The notes under the pieces: model-generated
Database searches by the model: none
Seen by the model: only the letters and a program-made list of their open reading frames with translations
What the model was told of the DNA's origin: nothing
Position numbers and translations under genes: made by a program
NCBI RefSeq assembly: GCF_031191205.1
Contig: NZ_CP133470.1
Location: 1,309,501-1,373,500, forward strand
Reading direction: 5' to 3'
Length of the DNA stretch: 64,000 nt
DNA from: Haemophilus parainfluenzae ATCC 33392
Lineage (GTDB): Bacteria; Pseudomonadota; Gammaproteobacteria; Enterobacterales; Pasteurellaceae
Shown here: positions 32,819 through 41,407 of the stretch, one piece after another
Layout of the letters: every line of letters begins with the position of its first letter
How positions within the stretch are numbered: the stretch's first letter is position 1

Positions 32819-34525
32819 ATGTCTGTAAGCGTATTTAATCGTTGTTGGTCAAAGGTGATCTTAGAAACCCTGGTTCGCCAAGGGGTCAGTCACTTTTGTA
32901 TTGCGCCAGGTTCACGCTCAACACCTTTAACGCTAGAAGCTGTGCGTTTACAAAATGCTTCTCGAGCAACGTGCCATAGTCACTTTGATGAACGTGGCTT
33001 AGGCTTTTTTGCCTTGGGTATTGCAAAATCTACGCAAGCGCCTGTTGCTGTGATTGTGACCTCAGGGACTGCGGCAGCAAATTTATATCCAGCGATTATT
33101 GAAGCTCGCCAAACAGGCGTGAATTTAATTATTCTTACCGCTGATCGTCCACCTGAATTATGGGAATGTGGTGCGAATCAAGCGATCGTACAACAAAATA
33201 TGTTTGCAGATTATCCAGTAGCAAGCGTGAATTTACCTAAACCTCAAGCAGATTATGCGGCGAAATGGTTAATTTCTACGTTAGAGCAAGCTTGCTATAA
33301 ACAAAAACAACAAGCCGGCGTGGTGCATATCAATGTGCCTTTTGCTGAGCCACTTTATAATGCGCAAGAGCAAGAAATTGACAACCATCCATGGCTCATG
33401 CCAATTCAACGTTGGTTAAGTCAGCCTAAAAATTGGGTTGATCATCAACCATTACAACAAGAAGTGTTGATGCACGAGAATTGGGATACCTGGCGTACGA
33501 AACGTGGTGTCATTGTGGTAGGACAATTAACGCCTGAACAAGCAATGGGTATTAACTCATGGGCAAATACCATGGGGTGGATTTTGCTTACGGATATTCA
33601 ATCAGGTGTAGAACCTCTCATGCCTTATGCGGATATTTGGCTGGCAAACCAAACCGTGAAGCAAAAATTACTTCAAGCTGATATCGTGATTCAATTTGGT
33701 TCTCGTTTTATCAGTAAACGGATTAACCAATTCTTAGCGGAATTCCAAGGCGAATTTTGGGTGGTGGAGCACAGTCAAAATGCAGTTGATCCAAACCACC
33801 ATACGCAAACTCGCTTTAACGCCAAAGCTCATCATTGGTTGCGTGCACACCCGCCATTGCGTCAAAAGCCTTGGTTGCTCGAACCTCTGGCACTTTCAAA
33901 ATTCTGTGCAACCTTTATCGAGCAACAAGTCGGCGGCAATCTTAATGAAGCCTCACTAGCACATCATATTGAGCGGGTGTTGCCTTACAACGGTATTTTG
34001 TTCTTAGGGAATAGCCTTTTTGTGCGCTTGGTTGATGCGTTAACGAAACTACCAGAAGGATACCCAATTTTCACCAATCGTGGTGCAAGTGGGATTGATG
34101 GCTTATTAGCAACGGCCGCAGGTATCGGTATCGGTGCTGATCAACCTGTGGTCGCCATGATTGGTGATACGTCTACGCTTTATGATTTAAACTCTTTAGC
34201 CTTATTTAAGAATGTGACTCAACCAACTATTATTTTTGTGATTAACAATAATGGTGGCGCAATCTTTGATATGTTGCCAGTGGATGAAGAGGTGAAAGAG
34301 CAGTTCTATCGCTTGCCACATAATGGTGAGTTCTCTCAAGTCGCGGCAATGTTTGGCTTAAAATATGCCTTGCCTTACACCTGGGCGGATTTAAGTGCGG
34401 TATTAAAACAGGCTTACACGCGTCGCCGTGCAACCTTAATTGAAATCAAAACGAACCCTAGCGATGGCAGTGCAACTTACAAACGTTTGATTGATCAAAT
34501 TAGTCATGCGGTGATAGGGGAGTAG
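32819..34525 (+). CDS. menD: SEPHCHC synthase MenD (thiamine diphosphate enzyme)
   Basis: The product is a 568-residue enzyme that joins 2-oxoglutarate and isochorismate in menaquinone synthesis. N-terminal FCIAPGSRSTPLTLEA and DERGLGFFALGIAKST form the pyrimidine-binding half with its Glu. The pyrophosphate-binding motif starts at MIGDTSTLYDLNSL and runs to NNNGGAIFDMLP. Length and motifs are standard. It belongs to the menF-menD-(lipoprotein)-menH group. Confidence 0.96.
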   Translation: MSVSVFNRCWSKVILETLVRQGVSHFCIAPGSRSTPLTLEAVRLQNASRATCHSHFDERGLGFFALGIAKSTQAPVAVIVTSGTAAANLYPAIIEARQTGVNLIILTADRPPELWECGANQAIVQQNMFADYPVASVNLPKPQADYAAKWLISTLEQACYKQKQQAGVVHINVPFAEPLYNAQEQEIDNHPWLMPIQRWLSQPKNWVDHQPLQQEVLMHENWDTWRTKRGVIVVGQLTPEQAMGINSWANTMGWILLTDIQSGVEPLMPYADIWLANQTVKQKLLQADIVIQFGSRFISKRINQFLAEFQGEFWVVEHSQNAVDPNHHTQTRFNAKAHHWLRAHPPLRQKPWLLEPLALSKFCATFIEQQVGGNLNEASLAHHIERVLPYNGILFLGNSLFVRLVDALTKLPEGYPIFTNRGASGIDGLLATAAGIGIGADQPVVAMIGDTSTLYDLNSLALFKNVTQPTIIFVINNNGGAIFDMLPVDEEVKEQFYRLPHNGEFSQVAAMFGLKYALPYTWADLSAVLKQAYTRRRATLIEIKTNPSDGSATYKRLIDQISHAVIGE

Positions 34526-34579
34526 TTAGCACCTTTATGCTAACTAAAATTCATTCATTTATAAATAAAGGAGATGAGT

Positions 34580-35077
34580 ATGCTTAAGAAACATGCTTAC
34601 AAAGCCATTTTTACTGCATTAGTAACGAGCCTATTAACGGGTTGTATCGCTTATGAGGAAAACACCAAAATCACCATGAATGATGTGCGTAATATGGATT
34701 ATGGTAGCTATCCGAAAAATTACGAAAAAGCCATTCGCCAGCATTTAGCTCGTACTTTAATTGATCCTAATTCTTTAATGCTTGATGGCTTTAGTAAACC
34801 GAAAAAATTCTTACGAATTACAAGCAGACGCTATAACGCAGAAACAGATACTTATAATCCAGCTGTTTTCTTAAAATACTACATTGTTTGTGCCAGAGTA
34901 AATGCGAAAAATAGCTATGGTGGCTATACAGGCTGGCAAGAACACATTTTTTATTTCCGTGATGGAAAAATTGTGAATTCAAGTGAATATGGTTTGATTG
35001 AGGGTTGCAGTAATCCAAATGATATCGTTATATATAACGAGACCTTCTCCGACGTGGATATTATTGATAAGCCATAG
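34580..35077 (+). CDS. Putative lipoprotein of unknown function
   Basis: The 165-residue product has a lipoprotein signal (MLKKHAYKAIFTALVTSLLTGC; lipobox LLTGC, Cys22), so it should be anchored in a membrane by Lgt and Lsp. AAGGAG at 34568-34573 is 6 nt from the ATG at 34580; a closer ATG at 34574 is rejected. The mature part is polar, with a YPKNYEKAIRQHLARTLIDP helix and later two cysteines (IVCARV, IEGCSN). No family is recognised with confidence. It interrupts menD-menH and is followed by a hairpin, so it may be independently controlled. Confidence 0.8.
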   Translation: MLKKHAYKAIFTALVTSLLTGCIAYEENTKITMNDVRNMDYGSYPKNYEKAIRQHLARTLIDPNSLMLDGFSKPKKFLRITSRRYNAETDTYNPAVFLKYYIVCARVNAKNSYGGYTGWQEHIFYFRDGKIVNSSEYGLIEGCSNPNDIVIYNETFSDVDIIDKP

Positions 35078-35098
35078 GGTTAATGCATTTTACTATAT

Positions 35099-35117
35099 GG
35101 TCGGGCTCAACCCGACC
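35099..35117 (+). terminator. GC-rich hairpin between the lipoprotein gene and menH
   Basis: A perfect 7-bp stem, GGTCGGG (35099-35105) and CCCGACC (35111-35117), has a CTCAA loop followed by TAAATTTTA. It lies 21 bp past the lipoprotein stop and 26 bp before the menH start, so it is a terminator or attenuator rather than a strong stop. Confidence 0.65.
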
Positions 35118-35143
35118 TAAATTTTATGTATTCCGTACAAATC

Positions 35144-35887
35144 ATGACCAATCTTATCTTCCTCCACGGCTTACTTGGTACAAAATCAGACTGGCAAAAA
35201 GTCATCGAAAATCTACCGCACTTTCGTTGTCTCTCTCTCGATTTACCGTTTCATGGAGAGAATAAAGCTGTAGCGGTTGAAGATTTTGAGCAAACGGCTC
35301 AATTTCTTGAAAGCCAAATACAAAGCCTCATAAAAGATGAACCTTATATCCTTATCGGTTACTCACTTGGTGGGCGAATTGCACAATATTATGCATTGCA
35401 GGCTCAAGTGCAAAGAGGCAATTTACAAGCAGTGATTTTAGAAGGGGCGAATTTAGGTTTTCAGTCTGAGCAAGAAAAAAAAAGCCGTTTAGTTAATGAT
35501 AAAATGTGGGCGGAGCGTTTTTCCCATGAAAAGCCTGAAACCGTGCTTGAAGATTGGTATCAACAGCCTGTGTTTTCTCATTTAAATGAACAGCAGCGTA
35601 AGGCGTTAATTGAAAAGCGAAAAGCTAATTGCGGGGCAAATATTGGTAAGATGTTATTAGCAACTAGTCTTGCCAAGCAGCCTGATTTTCGAGAGAAAGT
35701 GCGGTCAAGTTTGCTGCCATTTTTTTATTTTTGTGGTGAACGAGATCAAAAGTTTCGTCAAATGGCAGAGGCTAATCAACTCAATTTAACGGTTATTCCT
35801 GATGCAGGCCATAATGCCCATTTAGAAAATCCAATATATTTTGCTAAAAAAATCGAAAATATCGTATTAAAAATTGCTCAACCTTAA
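35144..35887 (+). CDS. menH: 2-succinyl-6-hydroxy-2,4-cyclohexadiene-1-carboxylate synthase MenH
   Basis: The product is a 247-residue alpha/beta hydrolase that removes pyruvate from SEPHCHC in menaquinone synthesis. Motifs are the LHGLLGTKSDW oxyanion region, nucleophile elbow GYSLGGRIA and catalytic His in PDAGHNAHLENP. The ATG at 35144 (MTNLIFLHG) is preferred to the one at 35126 because families start there. Downstream of menD, with one gene between. An uptake signal is at 35697-35705. Confidence 0.9.
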   Translation: MTNLIFLHGLLGTKSDWQKVIENLPHFRCLSLDLPFHGENKAVAVEDFEQTAQFLESQIQSLIKDEPYILIGYSLGGRIAQYYALQAQVQRGNLQAVILEGANLGFQSEQEKKSRLVNDKMWAERFSHEKPETVLEDWYQQPVFSHLNEQQRKALIEKRKANCGANIGKMLLATSLAKQPDFREKVRSSLLPFFYFCGERDQKFRQMAEANQLNLTVIPDAGHNAHLENPIYFAKKIENIVLKIAQP

Positions 35888-35940
35888 AGGAAATGCTAGG
35901 ATTTAGCCCTTTTATTTCATTTAACTTTTAAGGAAGCAAA

Positions 35941-37257
35941 ATGTCCTCACAACTTCGTAATGATCCACTTAAGGTTGCTTTAGCATCCATGGTGGGTACC
36001 GCAATTGAATTCTTCGATTATTATATCTATGCCGCTGCGGCAGTATTAGTTTTTAACACGCAATTCTTCCATAGCGGCGATCCGCTTTCAGATGATTTAC
36101 TTTCTCTTTCTACGTTAGCTTTAGCGTTCTTTGCTCGTCCAATTGGCTCAGCTTTATTTGGGCACTTTGGTGATAAGATTGGTCGTAAGAAAACCTTGGT
36201 CGCCTCTTTGGTTTTAATGGGCGGCTCTACGGTCGTTATCGGTTTATTGCCGACTTATTCTCAAATTGGTATTTGGGCACCGATTTTGTTATGTATTTGC
36301 CGAGTCGGTCAGGGTATCGGCCTTGGTGGTGAATGGGGTGGCGCAGCGCTAGTCGCAACAGAAAATGCGCCAGAAGGAAAACGTGCTTGGTATGGCACAT
36401 TCCCTCAATTAGGTGCGCCAATTGGTTTATTTGTGGCTAATGCGACCTTCTTCTTAGTGAGCTATTTCTGGGGGCAACAAGCCCTTGTTGAGTGGGCATG
36501 GCGTATTCCGTTTATCTCTTCTTTAGCCTTAGTTTTAGTTGGGTTATATGTTCGTTTAACCCTACATGAAAGCCATGTTTTCATTGAAGCAGAAGAAAAA
36601 GGGAAAAAATTAAAAGCACCGGTGAGTGTGGTTTTCACTAAACACTTTAAACCAATGGTGATTGGTACATTTATCATGGTGGCAACCTATTCCTTGTTCT
36701 ATATTATGACCGCCTTTGCTCAAGCGTATTCTCGTACACCGGCAACCCTTTCAGAAGCGGGTTATCCAATGGGGTTAGGCATTCCTGCTAATACCTTCAC
36801 GGGATTACTTTTAATGAGTGCGATTGTTTTTGCGATTTGTATCAGTATTTCAGGTCTTTATGCAGATAAAATCGGTCGCCGTAAATGGTTGATTTGGACA
36901 ACAGTCAGCATTTTAATTTTTGCATTATGTATGCCATTATTCCTTGGAAATGGCACACCAACTTCTGTATTTGCTTTCTTGGTAATTGGTATGGCATTAA
37001 TGGGCATGACATTTGGCCCAATGGCAGCGTTATTACCTGAATTATTCCCAACGGAAGTACGTTATTCTGGTGCTTCTTTAGCCTACAATATTGCATCGAT
37101 TATCGGGGCCACTATTGCGGCAATGATTTCATTAAAAATCAATGCACTTTATGGCTTAATGGGTGTAGGGATTTATTTAGCCATTAATGCATTCTTAACC
37201 TTGTTAGCATTATTAGCCTCAAAAGAAACGAAAAACGTCGATTTAACGCAAATCTAG
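35941..37257 (+). CDS. MFS transporter, metabolite:H+ symporter (MHS) family
   Basis: The product is a 438-residue permease with twelve hydrophobic segments. MHS-family marks are GTAIEFFDYYIYAAAA at the start, GHFGDKIGRKKTLV in the 2-3 loop and GQGIGLGGEWGGAALVATE in helix 4; the second half has YADKIGRRKWL. Relatives (ShiA, ProP, KgtP, YhjE) move shikimate, osmolytes or dicarboxylates; the substrate is not predictable here. A homologue follows menH in H. influenzae. Confidence 0.88.
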   Translation: MSSQLRNDPLKVALASMVGTAIEFFDYYIYAAAAVLVFNTQFFHSGDPLSDDLLSLSTLALAFFARPIGSALFGHFGDKIGRKKTLVASLVLMGGSTVVIGLLPTYSQIGIWAPILLCICRVGQGIGLGGEWGGAALVATENAPEGKRAWYGTFPQLGAPIGLFVANATFFLVSYFWGQQALVEWAWRIPFISSLALVLVGLYVRLTLHESHVFIEAEEKGKKLKAPVSVVFTKHFKPMVIGTFIMVATYSLFYIMTAFAQAYSRTPATLSEAGYPMGLGIPANTFTGLLLMSAIVFAICISISGLYADKIGRRKWLIWTTVSILIFALCMPLFLGNGTPTSVFAFLVIGMALMGMTFGPMAALLPELFPTEVRYSGASLAYNIASIIGATIAAMISLKINALYGLMGVGIYLAINAFLTLLALLASKETKNVDLTQI

Positions 37258-37273
37258 TGATAAATTGATAATG

Positions 37274-37305
37274 AAAAAGCTGATGTAAATTACATCAGCT
37301 TTTTT
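37274..37305 (+). terminator. Intrinsic terminator of the MHS transporter gene
   Basis: The stem AAAAAGCTGATGTA pairs with TACATCAGCTTTTT over about 14 bp with a 3-nt loop, followed by further T residues. It lies 16 bp past the stop codon. An uptake signal (37361-37369) lies in the remaining gap. Confidence 0.88.
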
Positions 37306-37408
37306 ATTTGTTGAAAGGACGCAGTAAAAAAGAGCGTATTGCTACGCACTCAGATTATAAAAGTGCGGTTAAAAAACAGTGTGTTTTTAACATCAGATAT
37401 GAAAAGAA

Positions 37409-38503
37409 TTAATCTTCACCCCATACTTCTTTGGCAATTTCTTCAACATAACGGACTTTTGCCCATTGCTGTGCTTCCGTCATGATATTTCCTTCTTCAG
37501 TTGACGCAAAACCACATTGTGGGCTTAAGCAAAGCTGCTCAAGTGGAACATATTTAGTTGCTTCTTCAATGCGAGCTTTAATAGCCGCTTTATCTTCTAA
37601 TTCAGGGAATTTTGAACTGATTAAGCCTAATACAATACGACCTTTGTGTGGATTATTAGCAAAGTGTTTTAATGGTTCAAACCCACCAGAACGCTCATCA
37701 TCATATTCAAGGAAATAGCCATCGTATTGAGTTTGGCCGAATAACGCATCCGCAATAGGATCGTATGCGCCAGTTAATAAATAGGTTGAACGGAAATTGC
37801 CACGACAAACATGCGTTGTGATAACCATATCTGCTGGTTTAGCCGCTAATACAACTTGAATATTTTCAAGCGCCTGTGCTTTATCTGCTTCAAATTCTGG
37901 TTTTAAGTGATTGTTACAGAGTGAACCCCAATACACATCATCAAATTGTAAATAACGGCAACCCGCATCATAGAAGGCTTTGATCGCATCTTTATAAGCT
38001 TGTTGAACATCTTTGGCAAATTCTGCACGTGTCGCATAAACGCCCGTATCCCATTGAATTGGATACATTAATTGATTCGGACTTGGAATGGTATATTTTA
38101 CGACGCCACGATCCCCAACAATGTCTTTTAATTTTTTGAAATGTTCGATAAATGGGTGGTTTGGATTCCAAGATACTTTACCGCAGCAGCGAGTATTGTA
38201 AGGTTTGGTTTCCACGCCATTAAATTTATAACCGTGTTCAGGGTGATAACCTTCAATACCATTTAAGTGTTCTAAGAAATCGATATGCCAAAATGCACGG
38301 CGATATTCCCCATCTGTGATGACTTGAATACCTGCATCTAACTGAGCTTGTACCAATTTAGCAATTTCTTGATCTTCAACTTCCGTTAATTGTTCACGAG
38401 AAAGTTCGCCAGCTGCAAATTTTGCACGAGCTTCTTTTAAAGGTTGAGAACGTAAATATGAGCCTACAGTATCAGCGTGAAAGGGAAGTGTTTTTGATGT
38501 CAT
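37409..38503 (-). CDS. MetE C-terminal-like cobalamin-independent methyltransferase (YxjG/YxjH type)
   Basis: The product is a 364-residue protein equal to the catalytic half of MetE. Zinc ligands expected in the family are visible as His and Cys in ITTHVCRGNFRS and the final Cys in CLSPQCGFAST. The N-terminal ADTVGSYLR and DGEYRRAFWHIDFLEHL segments are typical. It lacks the N-terminal half that binds folate polyglutamate in MetE, so the methyl donor may differ; YxjG/YxjH-like members are thought to use other methyl donors for homocysteine. It is transcribed alone, with a promoter and inverted repeat upstream. Confidence 0.82.
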   Translation of the reverse strand: MTSKTLPFHADTVGSYLRSQPLKEARAKFAAGELSREQLTEVEDQEIAKLVQAQLDAGIQVITDGEYRRAFWHIDFLEHLNGIEGYHPEHGYKFNGVETKPYNTRCCGKVSWNPNHPFIEHFKKLKDIVGDRGVVKYTIPSPNQLMYPIQWDTGVYATRAEFAKDVQQAYKDAIKAFYDAGCRYLQFDDVYWGSLCNNHLKPEFEADKAQALENIQVVLAAKPADMVITTHVCRGNFRSTYLLTGAYDPIADALFGQTQYDGYFLEYDDERSGGFEPLKHFANNPHKGRIVLGLISSKFPELEDKAAIKARIEEATKYVPLEQLCLSPQCGFASTEEGNIMTEAQQWAKVRYVEEIAKEVWGED

Positions 38504-38536
38504 GTTTATATCCTTCTTTTTTATTTTCGTATGCTG

Positions 38537-38594
38537 ATTTTAACGTAAGGATATTTCATGATCAAAGTAATGATTTTTTCATTCATAATGAAAA
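38537..38594 (-). promoter_or_regulatory. Promoter and upstream inverted repeat of the MetE-like gene
   Basis: On the minus strand, TTGATC (38560-38565) and TAAAAT (38537-38542) are 17 bp apart, a good sigma-70 pair, 34 bp before the ATG. Just upstream is a perfect inverted repeat, TTTTCATT-CAT-AATGAAAA on the plus strand (38576-38594). Its position beside the -35 suits an activator of LysR or similar type. No T-run follows it, so it is unlikely to be a terminator for the gene before it. Confidence 0.55.
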
Positions 38595-38613
38595 TAATTA
38601 ATGCAGAGAAAGA

Positions 38614-39816
38614 TTAGCCTTCAGCAATTCCCATCGCACAAACGGCAGCCGAACTCCATGCCCATTGGAAATTGTAGCCACCTAACCAGCCGACAACATC
38701 TAACACTTCACCGATAAAATAGAGGCCTTTAATCTTTGTGGCTTCCATGGTTTTTGATGAAATCTCATGGGTATCAACACCACCCATCGTGACTTCAGCC
38801 GTGCGGTAGCCCTCAGTGCCATTAGGTATAAATTGCCAATTGTGGATTAAATTCTCTAGATTTTCTAACCGCACTTTACTTAAATTTGCAATCACTTCGT
38901 CTTGAATCAAGCCTTGTTCTAACCAAAGTTCGACTAATTTTTTTGGTAATAATCGACTTAATACGGTCTTTAATTGTAATTTAGGTGAAGATTGATGCAT
39001 TTCATCCAGGTGATGACGAATATCGTTATAAGGTAATAAATCTAAATGAATGCTCTCACCCGGTTGCCAATAATTTGAAATTTGCAAAATGGCAGGACCA
39101 GATAAACCGCGATGGGTGAATAACATTTGATGAGTAAAGGTTTTGTGCTGATTCGTCGCCGCCACATCTAATGAAATACCGGATAGTGCCGTGTAGAATT
39201 TTTCACTTTCTCTCCATGTGAACGGTACAAGGCTTGCACGCGGAGGAATCACATTTAATCCAAATTGTTCTGCTATTTGATAGCCAAAAGGCGAAGCGCC
39301 TAAGCCAGGCATGGAGAGTCCACCTGTGGCGATAATTAAATTCTGGCATTGCCATTCAACCGCATTTACCTTTAATTTAAACCGCACTTTAGGATTGTTT
39401 TCAACCGCTTCAACATCACTCACTTCGCTGCGTAGTTGAATGTGAACACCGTATTTGCCACATTCCGTTCCGAGCATCTTCACGATATCTTCTGCACCGT
39501 TATCACAAAATAACTGACCTAATTCTTTTTCGTGGTAAGGAATGCCATACTCAGCAACTAAAGCAATAAAATCCCAGTGTGTATAACGTGTTAAGGCCGA
39601 TTTGACAAAGTGCTTGTTTTGACTGATATAACGGTCTGGACTGATTTCCATATTGGTGAAATTACAAAATCCGCCGCCAGACATTAAAATTTTTCGGCCA
39701 ATTTTCTTACCGTTATCAAAAATTGTGGCTTGTTTGCCCAGCTTTCCTAACTGTGCGGCACAAAATAAGCCGGCAGCACCGGCTCCAATGATGATATTTT
39801 CTGAATAATGAGACAT
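38614..39816 (-). CDS. HI0933-family flavoprotein (YhiN-like NAD(P)/FAD oxidoreductase)
   Basis: The 400-residue product has an N-terminal FAD Rossmann motif, IIGAGAAGLFCAAQLGKLG, then GRKILMSGGGFCNFTN, the family hallmark. A second dinucleotide stretch is LIIATGGLSMPGLGASPFGY, and the C-terminus ends GLYFIGEVLDVVGWLGGYNFQ...AWSSA. The family is widespread (YhiN in E. coli, HI0933) but its reaction is unknown. Its stop is 110 bp from the MetE-like gene; its start lies 3 bp past the ccmH stop, so it may be cotranscribed with the cytochrome assembly genes. Confidence 0.88.
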   Translation of the reverse strand: MSHYSENIIIGAGAAGLFCAAQLGKLGKQATIFDNGKKIGRKILMSGGGFCNFTNMEISPDRYISQNKHFVKSALTRYTHWDFIALVAEYGIPYHEKELGQLFCDNGAEDIVKMLGTECGKYGVHIQLRSEVSDVEAVENNPKVRFKLKVNAVEWQCQNLIIATGGLSMPGLGASPFGYQIAEQFGLNVIPPRASLVPFTWRESEKFYTALSGISLDVAATNQHKTFTHQMLFTHRGLSGPAILQISNYWQPGESIHLDLLPYNDIRHHLDEMHQSSPKLQLKTVLSRLLPKKLVELWLEQGLIQDEVIANLSKVRLENLENLIHNWQFIPNGTEGYRTAEVTMGGVDTHEISSKTMEATKIKGLYFIGEVLDVVGWLGGYNFQWAWSSAAVCAMGIAEG

Positions 39817-39819
39817 AGC

Positions 39820-40875
39820 TTATTGTGAGGTTTGTCCTTTTTCAAAATAGTCTATCATTTTGATTCGTTGGATGACAGTACGACGATCCACGGCAACATT
39901 ACCTGAATCTAATAATTGCTGCCAATAAGCTTTGGCTTTTTCAGCTTCATGATTTTTAAACGCCTCAGTCGCTAATAACGTGAGGACTGAAATTTCATTT
40001 TTATCCTGTTTTAAGGCTTCATCCATTACTTGTTGGATTTCAGGTGTGATAGTTTGGCCTGCTTGATAATAAAGTGCGGTCGCTTTTAAGCCTAAAATAG
40101 CGGGAGTTGTACCTGAAATTTTTTCTGCATTGCTATAGGCGATGAGCGCATGATCAAATTCATCATTTTGCATATAAGCATCACCTAGCTGAGCCCAAAG
40201 CTCAGGGTTATTCACATCTTCTCGAATTTTATTTTGAATTTTGAGCACCATATCTTCTTTTTGGTGCACCATTGATGTATCGGCTTTTTTATTGGCAAGC
40301 TCAACCATCTCTTTTTCGCCTTTTTGAACACGCTCAAAACGATCAAGGGAGAAGTAATAACCTAAAGGAAGAACTAATAAAATAGCAAAGACCCAAATGG
40401 TGGATTTGGTTTCAAATTTGACCGCACTTTTTTCTTCTTTAGGCGCTGTATGAGGATGATTTTCAAGTTGTTTAGGTTCGCCTTCTGATTTTTTGGTGGA
40501 AAACAAAATCAACGCAAAAGCACCAATTAATAGCAAAATAGGCAATAGCCAAAGTAGTGCGGTATTCCATTGGAAAGGTGGCTTATAGTTCACGAAATTA
40601 CCAAAACGTGCTGTCATTGTGTCGATAATTTGCTGATTCGTTTTTCCTTCATCTACCATTTTATAGACTTCAATACGTAAGTCATAAGCAATCGGCGAAT
40701 TGGACTCAACTAAGTTTTGATTCTGACATTGTGGGCAACGTAAGGATTTTGCCAGTTCAACAGCACGAGTACGATCGGCTTGGTTTTTAAACGCATAGGT
40801 GTCGACCATTTCTGCGTGAGCAAAAAGGGTGAAAGTCAGTAAAAGTGCGGTCAAAAATCGGGTTAATTTTTTCAT
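39820..40875 (-). CDS. ccmH: Cytochrome c assembly protein CcmH (NrfF-NrfG-like fusion)
   Basis: The product is a 351-residue membrane protein with two parts. The N-terminus has a cleavable signal and the thiol motif LRCPQCQNQNLVES, which reduces apocytochrome cysteines, ending in a membrane helix near residue 108. A second helix near 165 leads to a TPR-like periplasmic domain (LWAQLGDAYMQNDEFDHALIAYSNAEK). It thus combines NrfF/CcmH and NrfG/CycH roles. It is last in ccmF-dsbE-ccmH and could serve all c-type cytochromes or be specialised for NrfA. Confidence 0.88.
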   Translation of the reverse strand: MKKLTRFLTALLLTFTLFAHAEMVDTYAFKNQADRTRAVELAKSLRCPQCQNQNLVESNSPIAYDLRIEVYKMVDEGKTNQQIIDTMTARFGNFVNYKPPFQWNTALLWLLPILLLIGAFALILFSTKKSEGEPKQLENHPHTAPKEEKSAVKFETKSTIWVFAILLVLPLGYYFSLDRFERVQKGEKEMVELANKKADTSMVHQKEDMVLKIQNKIREDVNNPELWAQLGDAYMQNDEFDHALIAYSNAEKISGTTPAILGLKATALYYQAGQTITPEIQQVMDEALKQDKNEISVLTLLATEAFKNHEAEKAKAYWQQLLDSGNVAVDRRTVIQRIKMIDYFEKGQTSQ

Positions 40876-40876
40876 T

Positions 40877-41407
40877 TTACTTTTTTGTTAATTCATCAAG
40901 TTTTGGTTTGATCTCAGTGAGCCACGTTTCACGATCCATATAGCCAGAATGACGATAACGGATCATGCCGTGTTCATCGACAATATAGGTCTCTGGTGCA
41001 CCATCTACGCCTAATTGAATCGCAAATTCACCACGGCTATCGTCAATAGTGAGTATAAATGGATTGCCCATGCGTTCGAGCATCGCAATACCGTTTTGTG
41101 GTTTGTCACGATAATCGATGCCAACAATGGGTACGTCTTTTGAAATTTCCATCAAGAGAGGGTGTTCTTGTTGGCAATAGCCACACCAACTTCCCCAAAC
41201 ATTAAGCAGGAAAGGTTTCTTTGGGAAATCTCTTGGGCTGACGATTTGACTGGGTTCAAGCAAATTTGCTTGATAGAATTCCGGCACGGGCTTATTAATG
41301 AGCGCAGAGGCAATTTGTTTTGGATCTTTATGTAAACCAACAAAAAGTAGTAAGCAAACGCTCAATAATAAAATCAGTGGTAAAAACAAAATAAACTTTT
41401 TATTCAT
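40877..41407 (-). CDS. dsbE: Thiol:disulfide interchange protein DsbE (CcmG)
   Basis: The product is a 176-residue membrane-anchored thioredoxin-fold protein that keeps apocytochrome haem-binding cysteines reduced. It has one N-terminal helix (about 5-25), active site [13 protein letters not shown], cis-Pro region [15 protein letters not shown] and HSGYMDRE. It overlaps ccmF by 8 bp and lies 1 bp before ccmH, so the three are tightly coupled. Confidence 0.93.
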   Translation of the reverse strand: MNKKFILFLPLILLLSVCLLLFVGLHKDPKQIASALINKPVPEFYQANLLEPSQIVSPRDFPKKPFLLNVWGSWCGYCQQEHPLLMEISKDVPIVGIDYRDKPQNGIAMLERMGNPFILTIDDSRGEFAIQLGVDGAPETYIVDEHGMIRYRHSGYMDRETWLTEIKPKLDELTKK

